A DNA stretch of 64,000 nt, taken from NCBI GenBank assembly GCA_018398805.1, contig JAGFBZ010000688.1, positions 372,001 through 436,000 on the forward strand, in the 5' to 3' direction. Position 1 is the first letter of the stretch. Every line of letters starts with the position of its first letter. This DNA is from Hirundichthys speculiger (taxonomy: Eukaryota > Chordata > Actinopteri > Beloniformes > Exocoetidae). The position numbers were made by a program, and so were the translations under genes. Positions 22,533 through 34,928 of this stretch are shown here, one piece after another. The notes under the pieces were generated by a model that saw nothing but the letters and a program-made list of their open reading frames with translations, made no database searches and had not been told where the DNA came from.

Positions 22533-24800
22533 AGAGATGGAGTGATCTGGTCCTCTGCGTCCGTCCTCTCCCTTGTTTCCTGCAGTAATCCTCTCGGTTG
22601 TGTCGAACCGCTGAAACCGAGGTCTCTTGATGCAGTAGGAGGGACGGGGAGATTCAGATGTCCAGTGAAAGCTGACGCGTCAACTGGCGTTAACCGACTT
22701 CACTGAAATTGAGAGGGAGCGTCAGCGGCCGGCGGGACTCCGGTCCGGCGGGACTCCGGTCCGGCGGGACTAGATGGGAATTTGATGTCGGGGCAGGTGG
22801 GCCGGATTGAAAGAGAGATTGGATGCTGAGCTCAGATAAGTGGATGAGCCAGCGATACATGTAATGAGTTGTCCAGGTCGGTCTGATGGTCCTGGGGGGA
22901 GGGGGGAGGGGGGGGGGGCTGCTGAAGCTCCCTGCGTCCCCAACATGGAGTAGAAATGTGTCCAGTGACGGGTCACCTGTCTGATGTGGCGCAGCGTTTC
23001 ACGGCAACGCTGGAGTAAAAGATGAGCTTCTGTGCTGCGTTGTTCACAGCGTTGTCACGTCTGCTGGCGCTACAAAACTTTTATGCCATTTGAAAAAAAA
23101 AAACAAAAAAACAGACAAAGATAAGTCTGTAAAAGGATTTCTACTATAATTTTGGAAACACAAATAAATAAATGAATGAAATAAATAAATGACTATTGAT
23201 ACACAAGTTAAAAATGGAGGGTGAAAAAAGCAAATAATGAAACAAAAATAAGAAAAGGTATTTATTTTCATATTTATGTATTTTTATTTTATTAAAATTT
23301 TTAGAATTCTGTATTATAAATCATTTAAAATTAAATATAATTTAAATATTAAAAAAATAAAAAAACATTAATGCAATTTATTTTAATTACTCGATTTAGG
23401 AAAAACATTGAATATTTTAGATATAAAAAATTAGTTTCATGTAGGTGCTTTTATTTTCTTAAAAAATAATTCAAAAAATTATATTTAAAAAAATTCTCAT
23501 TTTTAAAATCTGAAATATTAAAAAAAAAACTTTCCTCAATATTTAAATGTACTTACTGTCATTTATTTTTATCCCATTCCTTTCTGGCCTGTTTCAGTTT
23601 TGCTGCTTCTTCCCTTTATTCTGAAATCCCGGTTTAAGTCTGAGTTAAGTCTGAGTTAACTGCTTCCTCGTCAAGGCCTGCGGGACCTTAACAATGAATC
23701 CATCTGCAGAAACATCCACCAAATCTGTTTCTGAACACATCTGAAGCAGGAAAACAAACACTTTAGCTGCAGAATCTTCATGTATAAAACATCTGCACTG
23801 GATAGATGAAAACGAAGATGCGCTCTGCTGCACATCTGGCGTTAAAGTAGATTAGTGAATGGAGACCAAAAACTAAACGAGAGCCGGAATCTGCATCTCT
23901 GTGGGGTTTTCTTATTCACTTCAAACCCATCCAGCTGTTGACTAAAGCAGCTTTCACAGCTTTGTTGCAGGTTCTTGGTCATAAACTGTCATGAAACTGT
24001 GAAATTGATTAGAACGAATCCTGATTATGGCTCTTAAAATATTCAAATCAGTCGTTAGTGAAAACTGCGATATTGTAAACATGCTTCAGTGTTTGGGGCT
24101 ATAATTAATTAATCTCTGATGTTTCTTATTTAAAAAAAGAAAAAAAAATGATTATTTTAAGTCTGGCAACGTGGTGGTGATGTCATCCAGAAATTGCTTA
24201 CCCTACCTTTAATTGTCCTGATTGGTTTGTTCTCCCAGGTGTGTTGGTTGTTCGCTGAACCTCTGTGGGTATTTATCACCTCTGGTCCTACGAAGCTGTT
24301 GTTGCAGCATTGTTTAGTGGTTTAATACGAGTCTTGTATCCATTATTCCCATGACTGTCTTTCTTAAACATTTTCTTTATTGTTTTACATTGATGACCTC
24401 GGTGCTGTAAATCGATCCTCACTGCTGTAAATTGAACCTCAGTGCTGTAAATCGTGCAGGATTCATTCACTTAACCCCCGTCATTATCTGTGTGTGATAG
24501 CCGGCGGGTGGGTTGGTTGCTAAACCCGTTACGTTCAGGGTCACCAGGCCTCACGCACTCTCTCGATTGATCCCATTTCATTTCATTTCCTGGCCATGAT
24601 ACGCAGGGATCTTCCCGTCATCTTCCCGTCTCTGTCAGACCCTCTATAAACTGCAGTCGCACGCGACTGAATCTGGACTAATCTTTTGATCAGATTTGGC
24701 GCATCGTGTCAGAGGTCGTGGGCTGTAGCTCCTCCCACTGCTCGGTCTTCAGATGGTCACAGTTCAGAGCCCAAAGATTTACTCCTGTTAACCTGAAACA

Positions 24801-25806
24801 CAGGGATGCACGATAACTGTTCTTTAAACCGATACCGATAACCGATACCACACACACATATACCTAAGATCATTACATCAATACTAGGAACAAAACAAAA
24901 AATAGTTTGGACTTTTTAAATGAACATATATTTATTTTTTTCAATGAAAAACTATTGTCAAGCCTCTTAAACATTTTCATAAAGCTATCAAACAAACCTA
25001 TTTGATATCTCACATTAACTTAAATAAGGTTCATTACTGACTGATATAAAAAATAAAGACTCCATGAACTGATGGAAATACATGCATCAGAATTACTAAC
25101 TGAAAAAAATTAACATTTAAAGGATTTTGGCTTGTGGTTCCATTTAAATTAATACCTTTAATTAAAGTAAATGAAGTTCAGTAGTTTTTTTGTTTTTTAA
25201 TTTCATGGAAGCTTTAGATGAGAGAGATGAGGGGAGACTGCTGCTGGCTTGCGCACATTAGCATTAGCTTCCGGTAGCCCACGTTAGCATTAGTTCGCGT
25301 TTGTAGAATTCACTCGGAAGGATTCGTCACAAATAACCACCAAACTAACTTCTGAAACTTTAATATAGTTCCACGCCGCCATGTTTGTTGTGATCAGTGC
25401 TCATGCTGCATTCAATGTGTGACGTAAATTCCGACGTTCCCTCGTTTGCTAGTCGTTCTTTCAACCTTTTCTATTTTTTTTCTTTTGTATATATAACATG
25501 TAGGAAAATACTGCAAATATCAATTCAAGTCAGCAACTACTAAAATTATGACCGACTTAACGAGTTGTTTTCTGGCATGAGGGGGTATTCTTAATTTTCC
25601 TTGTTTGAGATATCGTTTTTCTGATTATGCCGACGTCACTTGAACATAACATTCACTGCTGGTCATTCAAGGCTCAGAGAGAGCGAGACACTGCTGTGTT
25701 GACAGAAATATATATACGTTATCGGGACTATTCGTCGTGATATCGGACTTATCGGGATGACGTTATAATTTCCTGTTATCGGGTCGATAGTTATCGTGTG
25801 CCCCTA
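24801..25806 (+). mobile_element. hAT-type non-autonomous element (family D), second copy
   Basis: The borders CAGGGATGCACGATAACTG and AGTTATCGTGTGCCCCTA are flanked by CTGAAACA (24793-24800) and CTGACACG (25807-25814), matching at 6 of 8. The interior is collinear with the reverse complement of 8015-9057. Non-coding. Confidence 0.85.
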
Positions 25807-26641
25807 CTGACACGTCAAACACGAATGTGGCGGCTCGTAAGAATATAATTCAGCGAGCAGACGAGATCACCGACCGCCTGTCTGAAGACGGAGGTCACAG
25901 TCGTCTCTTTCCTTCGAGTTCTGTCGATTTTAACGTCCGTTCAAGCGTCAGGTGACCTTTGTTCCACATCAGCCTCTATTAGTCTTTTCCCTCCGACTTG
26001 ATCAAGTTACAGCAACAGAAGTGATTTGCGTCTGTCTGATCCCAACCTTTCCCCTTCCTCTTTTTATTTATCGATTCTCTCTGTGACATAACGATTTTAT
26101 TTGCACCCTCACATTTTTTTTTTACCTACAAATGATATTTTACATCAGGAGGAAGTCTGTCGTCTGGCAGTTCGCTGTGACGAAAACAACCTCAAACACA
26201 AGAGCTGATGTTAGAAGAAAATGATTCATTAAGCTCAGAAAGGTCTGGACTTCTAAAGAAGATTAGAAGATTAGAAACTCCCGAGCCAAGTTTGTGACGC
26301 TGATGCTGTTGTCTACGATAAAAATGATTGAGACGTGTACAGAAGCAAATGGAAGTGACTAACAGTCTGAAACAGTCTGTAAATCAGAGTAACGAGACTG
26401 ACGTCATTAATTCATGATGGATGGTCTCTGAGACTAACGTGAATGAACTTCGGTCACGCTCCCATTTTTCCTCCGTCGTTACTTTTTCTCGAGCATCCTC
26501 GTCTCCTCTGTGTGTGGAGAGTTTCATCGTTGCTGGTGCGGGACGTAGCGCCGTCATAGATGCGCTGTTGTCCGACCTAGACGGGGCGGTAACGTACGAA
26601 CTCTGAGGCTAGGCTACGCTTCGTACGAGTAATCAAATATT

Positions 26642-27786
26642 TAGGGCTGGGCAACAATTCAAATTTTTAATCGCGAATGACACTAAATATATTAAAATAT
26701 TGAGGATTCTTTTAAAATATTTCAGATTTTAAAATGAGGAATGTATTTATTTTTTATTATTTTTTAAATTATTTTTTAAGAATATAAAAGCCACCTACAT
26801 GAAACAAATTTTTTAAAATCTAAAATGTTCAATGTTTTTCCTAAATTGAGTTAAAATAAAATAAATTAATTTTTATTTCTAAAATATTTAAATTTTATTT
26901 AATTTTAAATGATTTATAATATATAACTAGGGCTGGGCAACGATTTAAATTTTTAATCGCGATTAATCGCACGATTTTCCTGATTAATCGCGATGAATCG
27001 CGTTGTATACGCAAAATTAAATAATGAATTCAAAAGTAGTGTAAAGGTCACTTTTATTTAAAGGTTCTGCTGCCATATGAACTAAAGTGTCATAACATTT
27101 GTTGTTCAAACACTTTTAACATCAGCACTTGTCATTAACACATATTTAGTGTAAATCTCATCTTAAAAAATGTCAAATAAAATAAAGCTTATTACCACTG
27201 CCAGGGCATTAATGTCATCCTGTTTTTATGAAAAATAAAAAAAAGTCTACAAACAAAATCCAACAAAATGATTGTGTCTCAGCAATCAGAACATTAAAAC
27301 AGGTAATTTCTGAGGTAACAGCAGAAACTTTTAACGGGGAGTTCAACTTGTCAGTTGTTACAAATAACCTTGTTTCTGTTGAATCCTCCATCTGGGAGAA
27401 CTTTAAAATGAAAATGTCCATGTTAAAGTTTTGTAACTTTACCAATCTGTGTATCATTAGTTTCAATTTTCAATTAAAATTATAATTTACAATTTTCATT
27501 TAAAAATTTAAAAAACTAAAAAGTGACTTTTTTTTTTTCATTTTTCATTTTTTAATCTAACACAAAAAACGAAAAAAAGTTCACTGATTTTTACCGTTCT
27601 CCATGTCCGTTTTAGCTTTACCACATGTTTACCTGCAAATTATCCTCCGGTTCCGCAGCAGCCAGTAACAGACTTTTCAAAACAAAAGCACGTGAGCAAC
27701 ATGTGTTAATGCGCGATAAAATAAATATCGGCGTCAATAAATTAATGAGTTAACGCGATAATAACGCGTTAACTTGCCCAGCCCTA
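26642..27786 (+). mobile_element. hAT-type family B element with exact 8-bp duplication and duplicated 5' end
   Basis: The outer ends TAGGGCTGGGCAACAATTC and ACTTGCCCAGCCCTA are flanked by identical CAAATATT octamers (26634-26641 and 27787-27794). A second TAGGGCTGGGCAACGATTT start lies inside at about 26930, followed by a fairly complete B interior. The element therefore has two left ends, either by nested insertion or by internal rearrangement. Non-coding. Confidence 0.85.
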
Positions 27787-27874
27787 CAAATATTTACTCA
27801 GATGAAACTGATATCGATGCTATTTTCCTTAATCTCTGCTGTCTTCATCTTCTTCTTGATCTATTATTTTTTGG

Positions 27875-27962
27875 AGGTTGGCAAACAGTAAAAGTGGCTC
27901 ACTACTGCCACCAGGTGGTGTGGAGGGGTAGTTTAGGTCGGCAGCTCCTCCCAGTTCTGTCC
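27875..27962 (+). repeat. short dispersed repeat around ACTGCCACCAGGTGG (copy 1)
   Basis: The stretch GGCAAACAGTAAAAGTGG ... ACTGCCACCAGGTGG recurs in diverged form at 56508-56585 (GGCAAACAGTGAAAGGTG ... ACTGCCACCAGGGGGC). No terminal repeats or coding capacity are visible; class unknown. Confidence 0.45.
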
Positions 27963-28539
27963 CTGTAAACGGAGAGACTGGAAGAGGAGGAGAGCATCAT
28001 GGTGGCCCTCGAAGGGGCAGATTGACAGCATGAATGTAAGAAAATGCAATGCAAGTCAAAATAAATCAAACTACACCTTATTATAATGTTAAATAACAGT
28101 TTCTGTATTTATTATGTATTCAAGTTTCAAATATTTAACTCATTATTATATTAAACTCAGGGTTTGTGGTTGTAAGAGTATCTATTACCTTGGTTTCAGA
28201 GGCAGAAGCGGTTCTTTGTCTTTCTTGCAGGCTAAATTTAGCATACTTAGCTCCGTGTTTAAACTTTTTCACAACTGACACCGCCTCGTAACACAAAAGT
28301 TAGACTTCTGTGCATCAATTTTTCTTTTCTTGGACATGTTGGGGTTAGTTTGTAAAGGTTTTTCTTAAGTCCATCACTTCTGAGAAATTGTCTTGCTCAT
28401 AGCTATCATTATTGTTGTGGGTAACGATGAAATGCATGATGGGAGATGTCAATATGCGCTTTAAAGCTTATTTTAAGTGTTAAAATATTGGTTTAAAATT
28501 TAAGCCAATAATGCAGAAGCTCTCGACGGCCACACAAAA

Positions 28540-28596
28540 TGATGTGACGGGCCACATTTGGCCCGCGGGCCTTGTGTTTGACACATGTGGTCTAAG
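28540..28596 (+). mobile_element. terminus of a hAT-like element (GGCCCGCGGGCC...GACACATG)
   Basis: CACATTTGGCCCGCGGGCC followed by TTGTGTTTGACACATGTGG is the familiar end of a vertebrate hAT family (its partner end reads GTGTCAAAC-). The other end could not be placed, so the extent is uncertain. Confidence 0.45.
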
Positions 28597-29403
28597 ACAT
28601 GCAGCACAGCTGAACGTGATGATGGAAATGATCACAAGGAAGTAAAACAGAACGAGACCAGGGACCTTCAAAATAAAACAGGAAACAGAAAGGACTGAGA
28701 ACAGAAGACAAAAGTCTCATACCAAACCAAACCTGCCAGCTGAAATTTTAATCAAACTTCGTTAAACTTGATCCCTGGAGGTACCTCTAACCTCTGCACC
28801 CGTTTACACTTTTCTCAGCCGAGGAAATCGCTGACTCAGCGTGACCTTTCACGTCGCTGCAGTCGATCTTCGGCGTGTAAACGAGCGCTGATGGGTAGCT
28901 GGAGTCGCGGTCGCTTGTACGAACATCATCGTTTGGACTCGGATGGCTGAATTCAGTGTGTGGCGAATGAGCTACGCCAACGCACACACTTCCAGCCTGG
29001 CGTCTAGCCCCCCCCCCCCCCCCATCATCCCAGCTGTGAGGTGTCTGGGATGACTGACAGCCCGGCTGAGGAGAGATGGGTTTGAATGGGACTGTAGAAA
29101 TGGAAATGCAGATGAGCGGAGGAGTTTTCAGTTTAAAGACGGATCTGTCAGGAGACGACGGCTGTCATCGCTCAGCTGCAGAGGAGGAGGACTGGAGCTG
29201 GTGGACCCGATGGAGGGAGGGAGGGATGGAGGGAACGGACCTTCAGTTGGTAGAGGACTGAGAGAAACTCAGGGAAATTAGGACCAGATCTTTTACTGCT
29301 TTAGTTAAATTCATCAACATGAACATCAGGAGCTTCAAGAGCCTTTTTGTTATTAATCTTTATTTAAAAGATTCAAATATGACATGTTGGGATGAGAAAC
29401 CTA

Positions 29404-30207
29404 ACATCCATCCATCCATCTGTCCATCAATCCATCCATCTATCCATCCATCCATCTATCCATCTGTCCAGACATCCATCCATCCATCCATCTGTCCAAA
29501 CCTCCATCCATCCATCCATCCATCCATCCATCCATTCATCCATCAGTCCATCCATCCAAACACCCATCCATCCATACATCAATCCATCCAAACATCCATC
29601 CATCCATCCATCCATCCATCCATCTATCCATCTACCCAAACACCCATCCACCCATCTGTCCATCAATCCATCCATCTATCCAAACACCCATCCATCCATT
29701 CGTCCAGCCAGTCGTCCATCCATCCATCCATCCATCATCCATCCATCCATCAGTCCATCCATCCCATCCATCCATCAGTCCGTCCATCCATCTATCCATC
29801 AGTCCGTCCATCCATCCATCCAAACATCCATCCATACATCCATCCATCCATCATCTACCCATCCATCCATCCATCCATCCATCCATTCCTCCTTCTATCC
29901 ATCTGGCCATCCATCCTTCAATCCATCTGTCTGTCCACCCATCCATCCATCCATCCATCCATCAATCCATCAGTCCATCCATCCATCCATCCATCCATCC
30001 ATCTATCCATCTGTCCACCCATCCCTCAGTCAGTCATCCTTCCTTCATCCATCCATCAGTCCGTTCAAACATCCTTCCATCAATCCATCCATCCATCAAT
30101 CAATTCCTCTTCTTTTATCCATCCATTTGTCCATTCTTCCATTCAGTCATCCTTCCTTCATCCATCCAATCATCCATCATCCATTAATCCATCATCCATC
30201 CATCACC
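29404..30207 (+). repeat. ATCC tetranucleotide satellite, array 1
   Basis: About 800 bp of CATC/CATCC units with interspersed CTGTC, CAAACA and CAGTC variants. It gives spurious long frames on both strands (Ile-His-Pro-Ser or Met-Asp-Gly-Trp repeats). It lies in the intron just upstream of the exon at 30791. Confidence 0.95.
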
Positions 30208-30790
30208 TATTTCCTGTCTAGGACTCTAAACTCAGTTAAATGTTGTTTTTTACAGCCCGCTGATCCAACAGCAGGTGTTATTGTTAAATTCCTCCACCTG
30301 CTGGCAGATAAACAACCCTTTTCATAAAAACGCATCAAAACAATGATGTATTTAGTTTCTGTAATCTGCTTTTGTAGATTCTCAAACATCCAGATCATCC
30401 AGATCGTGGTCACGTTTAAAGGCTTGAATCAAGACAAATTTAACTGAAGCTGTTTCACCAGAGGTCTGTCAGTCTTCTGAGGGTTGTTGGTCTTTATGCA
30501 CTGAAACTTGTTTACCTGGTTTTTGGTGACGTGAATCCAGGTGAGAGGAGGTGTGAACGTCTTTAAATGAGCGGATCACTGCGTGATTCTCCCATGATCT
30601 TCTAACCTTTGGGTAAACTTCTCTGTGAATCCAGCTGACCGGGCAGATCTTCTCCTGAAACGCTCCTGGTGGCGCCGGAGGTCACGCTGAGGACGGAGCG
30701 AAGCCTAAAAACGTGAACCAGCGGCGACATCTACCTCTGCTGGGAATGCTGGGAAAAACAAATCTGAAACATGTCTTTGTGTTCCTCCAG

Positions 30791-30908
30791 TGAGATCAAC
30801 CATCTGGATTCGGGTCTGGTGGTGGAGATCTGGAACAAGGGTTTGATCTGGGACACGATGATCGGCACGGCGCTGATACCGCTGGACGCCGTTCAGCAGT
30901 GTGACGAG
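30791..30908 (+). CDS. unc13b: unc13b exon, C2A domain
   Basis: The 118-bp exon lies between GTTCCTCCAG and GTAACA. With two bases from the previous exon it reads [18 protein letters not shown] then [19 protein letters not shown] and CDE. The core [16 protein letters not shown] is diagnostic for Munc13 C2A, where a Val-Glu-Val-Trp form is usual. The exon ends on a complete codon. It is squeezed between two large ATCC satellites (29404-30207 and 31388-32690), which leave it only about 0.5 kb of non-repetitive flank on each side. Confidence 0.95.
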
Positions 30909-31387
30909 GTAACAAGCCCCTCCCACACAGAGGCGCGCTGGCGCCATCTTTGTTCTGCCTCCCTACTAGTCGTGCATTATTCCTCCACACCCCCCCCCCC
31001 CCCGCTTCTTTACTGTTTTCTTTTATCTATTGGTGGTGTCTGACTTTCACGTCTGATGTTAGAACATTTCCATTATGAATAAACATTAAAACTGTTCTAA
31101 AAAGCGCTTGATTAGATTAACTGCGTTTGTGTATTTATCTGTTAAGGCTCCGTTATAAAGAGGTGTCTTTACAGCCGGTGTGAACGGGCAGAATAATTAC
31201 AATCAATGACTGTTGGCTCTACGATCAATAACCTGATTATTGGTTCTGGACTCTGTTAAAGTCTCAGCCGACGCCTTTAATCAGGTTTTTCATTTGTAGA
31301 GGCGTTAAAGTTAAGGATTTATATCTCTTTCTTTTTTTTTCTTTTTGAATATCGCTGATTGTTCCAGCGTCTGCCCCGATAAACGAG

Positions 31388-32690
31388 TCCCATCCTTCCA
31401 TCCAGTCATCCTTCCTCCCTTTCATCCATCCATCCTTCCTTTATCCATCCATCTGTCCATCCAAACATCCTTCCATCCAGTCATCCTTCCATCATCCATT
31501 CCTCCTTCCTTTATCCATCCATCTGTCCATCCAAACATCCTTCCAGTCATCCTTCCATCATCCATTCCTCCTTCCTTTTTCCACCCATCTGTCCCATCCT
31601 TCCATCCAGTCATCCTTCCTTTATCCATACATCCGTCCATCCAAACATCCATCCATCCAGTCATCCTTCCATCATCCATTCCTCTTTCCTTCATCCATCT
31701 ATCTATCCATCTATCCAATCATTCTTCCATCCATCCAGTCATCCTTTCATCCATCCATCTGTCCATTCATCCATCCATTCCATCCATCCATCCATCCATC
31801 CATCCACCTATCCATCCATCCTCCTTCTAACCATCTGTCCATCCATCCTCCAATCCATCTGTCTGTTCACCCATCCATCAGTCAGTTCATCCATTCATAC
31901 ATCCATCCTTCCAATTAGTCATCCATCCATCCATCCAGTCATCCTTCCATCCACCCATTCCTCTTTCCTTCATCCATCCATCTGTCCATCCACACATCCA
32001 TCTATCCAATCATCCTTCCATCCATCCATCCAGTCGTCCTTTCATCCATCCATCGGTCCATTCATTCATCCATTTCTCCTTCCTCCTTCCTTTTTCATCC
32101 ATCCATCCATCCATCCCTCTTTCCTTTATGCATCCATTTGTCTGTCCAAACATCCAATCTACCAATCCATCCATCCATTCCTCCTTCTATACATCTGTCC
32201 ATCCATCATTCAATCCATCTGTCTGTCCACCCATCCATCAGTCAGTTCATCTGTTCAATAGTCCATCCAGTCATCCCTCTTTCCTTCATCCATCTGTCCA
32301 TCCACTCTTCCATCCGTCCATCCATCTATCCAGTCATTCTTCCATCCATCCATCCATTCCTCATTCCTTTATCCATCCATCTGCCCCATCCTTCCATCCA
32401 GTCATCCTTCCTTTATCCATTCATCTTTCCTTCATCCATCCATCTGTCCATCCAAACATCCTTCCATCTATCCTTCCATTCAGTCATCCTTCCATCCACC
32501 CATCCCTCTATCCTTCATCCATCTGTCCATCCACACATCCATCCATCCATCCATCTATCCAGTCATCCTTCTATCCATCCATCTATCATCTATGCATCCA
32601 TTCCTCCTTCCTTTATCCATCCATCTGTCCAACCTTCCATCCATCCATCCACCCATCCATCCACCCCATCCATCCATCCATCATCTATAT
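31388..32690 (+). repeat. ATCC satellite, array 2, with about 90-bp higher-order units
   Basis: A 1.3-kb array of CATCC/CATCTGTC/TTCCT units. Unlike array 1 it shows a longer repeat, with CAAACATCCTTCCA, CAGTCATCCTTCC and CATTCCTCCTTCC recurring in the same order. It ends about 150 bp upstream of the exon at 32846. Confidence 0.95.
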
Positions 32691-32845
32691 CTATTTCCTG
32701 TTTAGGACCCTAAAGTCAGTTAAATGTTTTTTTAACTCTTTAACTCGGGCGTCGTCTCGATGCCAGCGACCAGTCGACTGTTTTCTTTAACGGACCGATC
32801 CAGGAACCTAAAGCTCTTTAAAGTGACTCCGCCTCTGTTTGACAG

Positions 32846-32969
32846 GAGGGCCCAGGTGAGTGGACCTGCCTGGACTCTGAGGTGTTGATGAAGGAGGATC
32901 AGATCTGCGGCACCGCCAACCCGACGCCGCACCAGGTTCTGCTGGACACCCGCTTCGAGCTGCCGTTTG
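32846..32969 (+). CDS. unc13b: unc13b exon, end of the C2A domain
   Basis: The 124-bp exon follows CTGTTTGACAG and ends at GTACGT. It reads [18 protein letters not shown] then [19 protein letters not shown] and ELPF. The EGPGEW, ICGT-NPTPH and [10 protein letters not shown] blocks match UNC13B, which has the same NPTPH wording where UNC13A has DPTFH. This supports the B-paralogue assignment. It starts in phase 0 and ends with one base of the next codon, in phase with 34855. Confidence 0.95.
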
Positions 32970-33021
32970 GTACGTTCCCGCTCACGCACTCAGCTCTGGT
33001 ATCTGACGGTACCCAGGTCAT

Positions 33022-33096
33022 CCATCCATGTACCCATGTACCCATGTACCCATGTACCCATGTACCCATGTACCCATGTACCCATGTACCCATGTC
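33022..33096 (+). repeat. 8-bp CCCATGTA tandem repeat
   Basis: Eight to nine exact copies of CCCATGTA lie 50 bp downstream of the 32969 splice donor. The near-perfect copies suggest recent expansion and likely length polymorphism. Confidence 0.95.
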
Positions 33097-33509
33097 AGGT
33101 GGTACCGTCCTCTCAGGTGAATCTCTTAAAGGCACCCTATGTAGTACTGTGACTGCTGACCACATGGCGTCATAGAGGCCTGCTGTGTCTACAAAACATC
33201 TGACAACCGTTGCGATCCTCGTACCAGCCAGGAGGCGGACACCTGAACTTTGATGGGGTTGTTCTGCCCCCTTCTGGTCAGAACTGGTGTTGCTACATAG
33301 ACTAGCTTTAGGGAAAAAAAAACCCAAACAAACTTGTCTTTCAGCTCATTCTGTGTTTTTAACTCGTCTGAATGAGAACAAGCTGAAGCTCATTGTTGGT
33401 TGGCTGGTCAGATGTGTGCTTGCACAGCGCCAGAAAGGAAAGATATAAGCAATAATCTTAGAGAAGCCAACTTGTAAAAGTCGGTTGTGGAACTATTTCT
33501 GAACAATTT

Positions 33510-33697
33510 GGAGTTCAATTCAATTCAAAATTCAATTCAAGATACTTCATTAATCCCCCAAGGGGGGAATTCAAGTTTCAGTACACCAGAAAAAGTCTGG
33601 TGTACTAGAGGAGCTGCTAGCGTCCAGCACTCCTTTTCATGCCAGGTCCCGTGGTCCGAGTGCTAACTCCAGTTAACTGCCGTTAACAGCCGTCCAC
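33510..33697 (+). repeat. dispersed repeat, TACTTTATTAATCCCCCAAG type (copy 2)
   Basis: Second copy of the repeat at 16098, with the same block order (AATTCAAAATTC, TTCATTAATCCCCCAAGG, GTCTGGTGTACTAGAGGAGC, GTTAACTGCCGTTAAC). It abuts the hAT element that follows. Confidence 0.6.
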
Positions 33698-34298
33698 TTT
33701 CATGGACCCTGAAAATTCGACCCGAAACCGACCCGACCCGAGTCTTTAGTTTCCGACCACGAACCGAACCGAGTTAGCCAAATAGAACCGAGACAATCCA
33801 GCCCATAGTTGCTCATGTTAAAGTTGTCTAGCGTTGAATAAAACTTGATTTTCTTACCTAAAGTTGTCGTCTTCTACTGGTTCAGTTGCTACATAGGCTA
33901 CGTGATAGCAACATAGCAACTGCTAACGCTAATAGCCTACACCGGTCAGGACGTGTCGTGAATATGTTCTCTCATCCAGCGTTGTCATGTTGGCGATCCG
34001 TTGTGCTTTACAGCTGCTGGGCAAACCGCTAATAACACGCTACAATAACATGATTGTTTCATGACAAACACGCCACGTTAATGAATAATTAATTAAACTG
34101 CCCCGAGTCCTGACATTAGCTGCCACCGCTAATATCTTTACCTCTCTGGAGTAAACGTGGACCCAGCCTGTCAGAGAGCACCGACCGGACCCGAGACTAA
34201 CTGTACCGATTCAGACCCGAACCCGGAGTCACGTCTTTTGAATGGGTCGGGTCGGAACCTCGGGTTTTTGGGTTGTCGGGTGGCTCCGAAGACCTCTA
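33697..34298 (-). mobile_element. hAT-type element (family E), one end truncated
   Basis: This is the reverse complement of the complete copy at 61365-62061. Its ACCCGA/TCGGGT-rich ends include GGCTCCGAAGACCTCTA at the right. The left terminal repeat is missing. It contains the shared interior with CTACATAGGCTACGTGATAG. Non-coding. Confidence 0.75.
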
Positions 34299-34683
34299 CC
34301 TGTAGGACAGGTGAGACCAGGGTGTTCCACGTTGGCGGAAAAACCAGCGCGTTTGATCAGAAGCACCTGTCGAGCACGGCGGTGGAGGGCTGATGATGTG
34401 GAGCTGTTACAGTCAAAAGTGGAACATGAGATCAAACGCGCATTAAAGCGCCTTAATTCATGTTTTAGCTCTACTCACGTTACCTGAAGTAGTTGCAGCA
34501 GTGAAAGAGGGATGACCAGGCTTCCCCCCCTCTTCTTCTCTCTCTCTTTTATCGGTTTGGGGAGGACCTCTGAGGTCTCCAAAGACGCCTGTCAGCTCTA
34601 TTTCTGGGCTTCCAAAAGGAAACCTCTCCTCCAGTAATGAAACATGCATGAATGTGAGGTTTGTGCACATTTAGCAGCTGGAT

Positions 34684-34716
<33 letters not shown>
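34684..34716 (+). repeat. 33-base G homopolymer
   Basis: An unbroken run of G, about 140 bp upstream of the acceptor at 34854. Strong G-quadruplex potential on this strand. The true length is doubtful because such runs are hard to sequence. Confidence 0.9.
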
Positions 34717-34717
<1 letters not shown>

Positions 34718-34854
34718 AACAGAGGAGAGGTGACTGAGGAGAGGGTGGAGCTGCAGCGTCTCCTCTTTGTTTTTCATCCATCCCTCCATCCACCTGCCTC
34801 AGTGTTTTTTCTGGTACTTTCTTCTTCTCCTCCCTCTGTGGTGAACGTGTCCAG

Positions 34855-34928
34855 ACATCCCGGAGGTCGAGGCTGAATACTGGACGAGTAAACTGGACCG
34901 GATCAACACCATGCAGATGCACGACGAG
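34855..34928 (+). CDS. unc13b: unc13b exon, post-C2A linker
   Basis: The 74-bp exon between CGTGTCCAG and GTACAG, with one base carried over, reads DIPEVEAEYWTSKLDRIN then TMQMHDE. It aligns with the Munc13-2 segment in which DIPEEEA, YW and KLEQIN are conserved. It ends on a complete codon, so the following exon is in phase 0. Confidence 0.93.

Noticed and set aside
29319..32790. Ile-His-Pro-Ser and Met-Asp-Gly-Trp frames of up to 311 codons
   Set aside because: They are translations of ATCC satellites on either strand.
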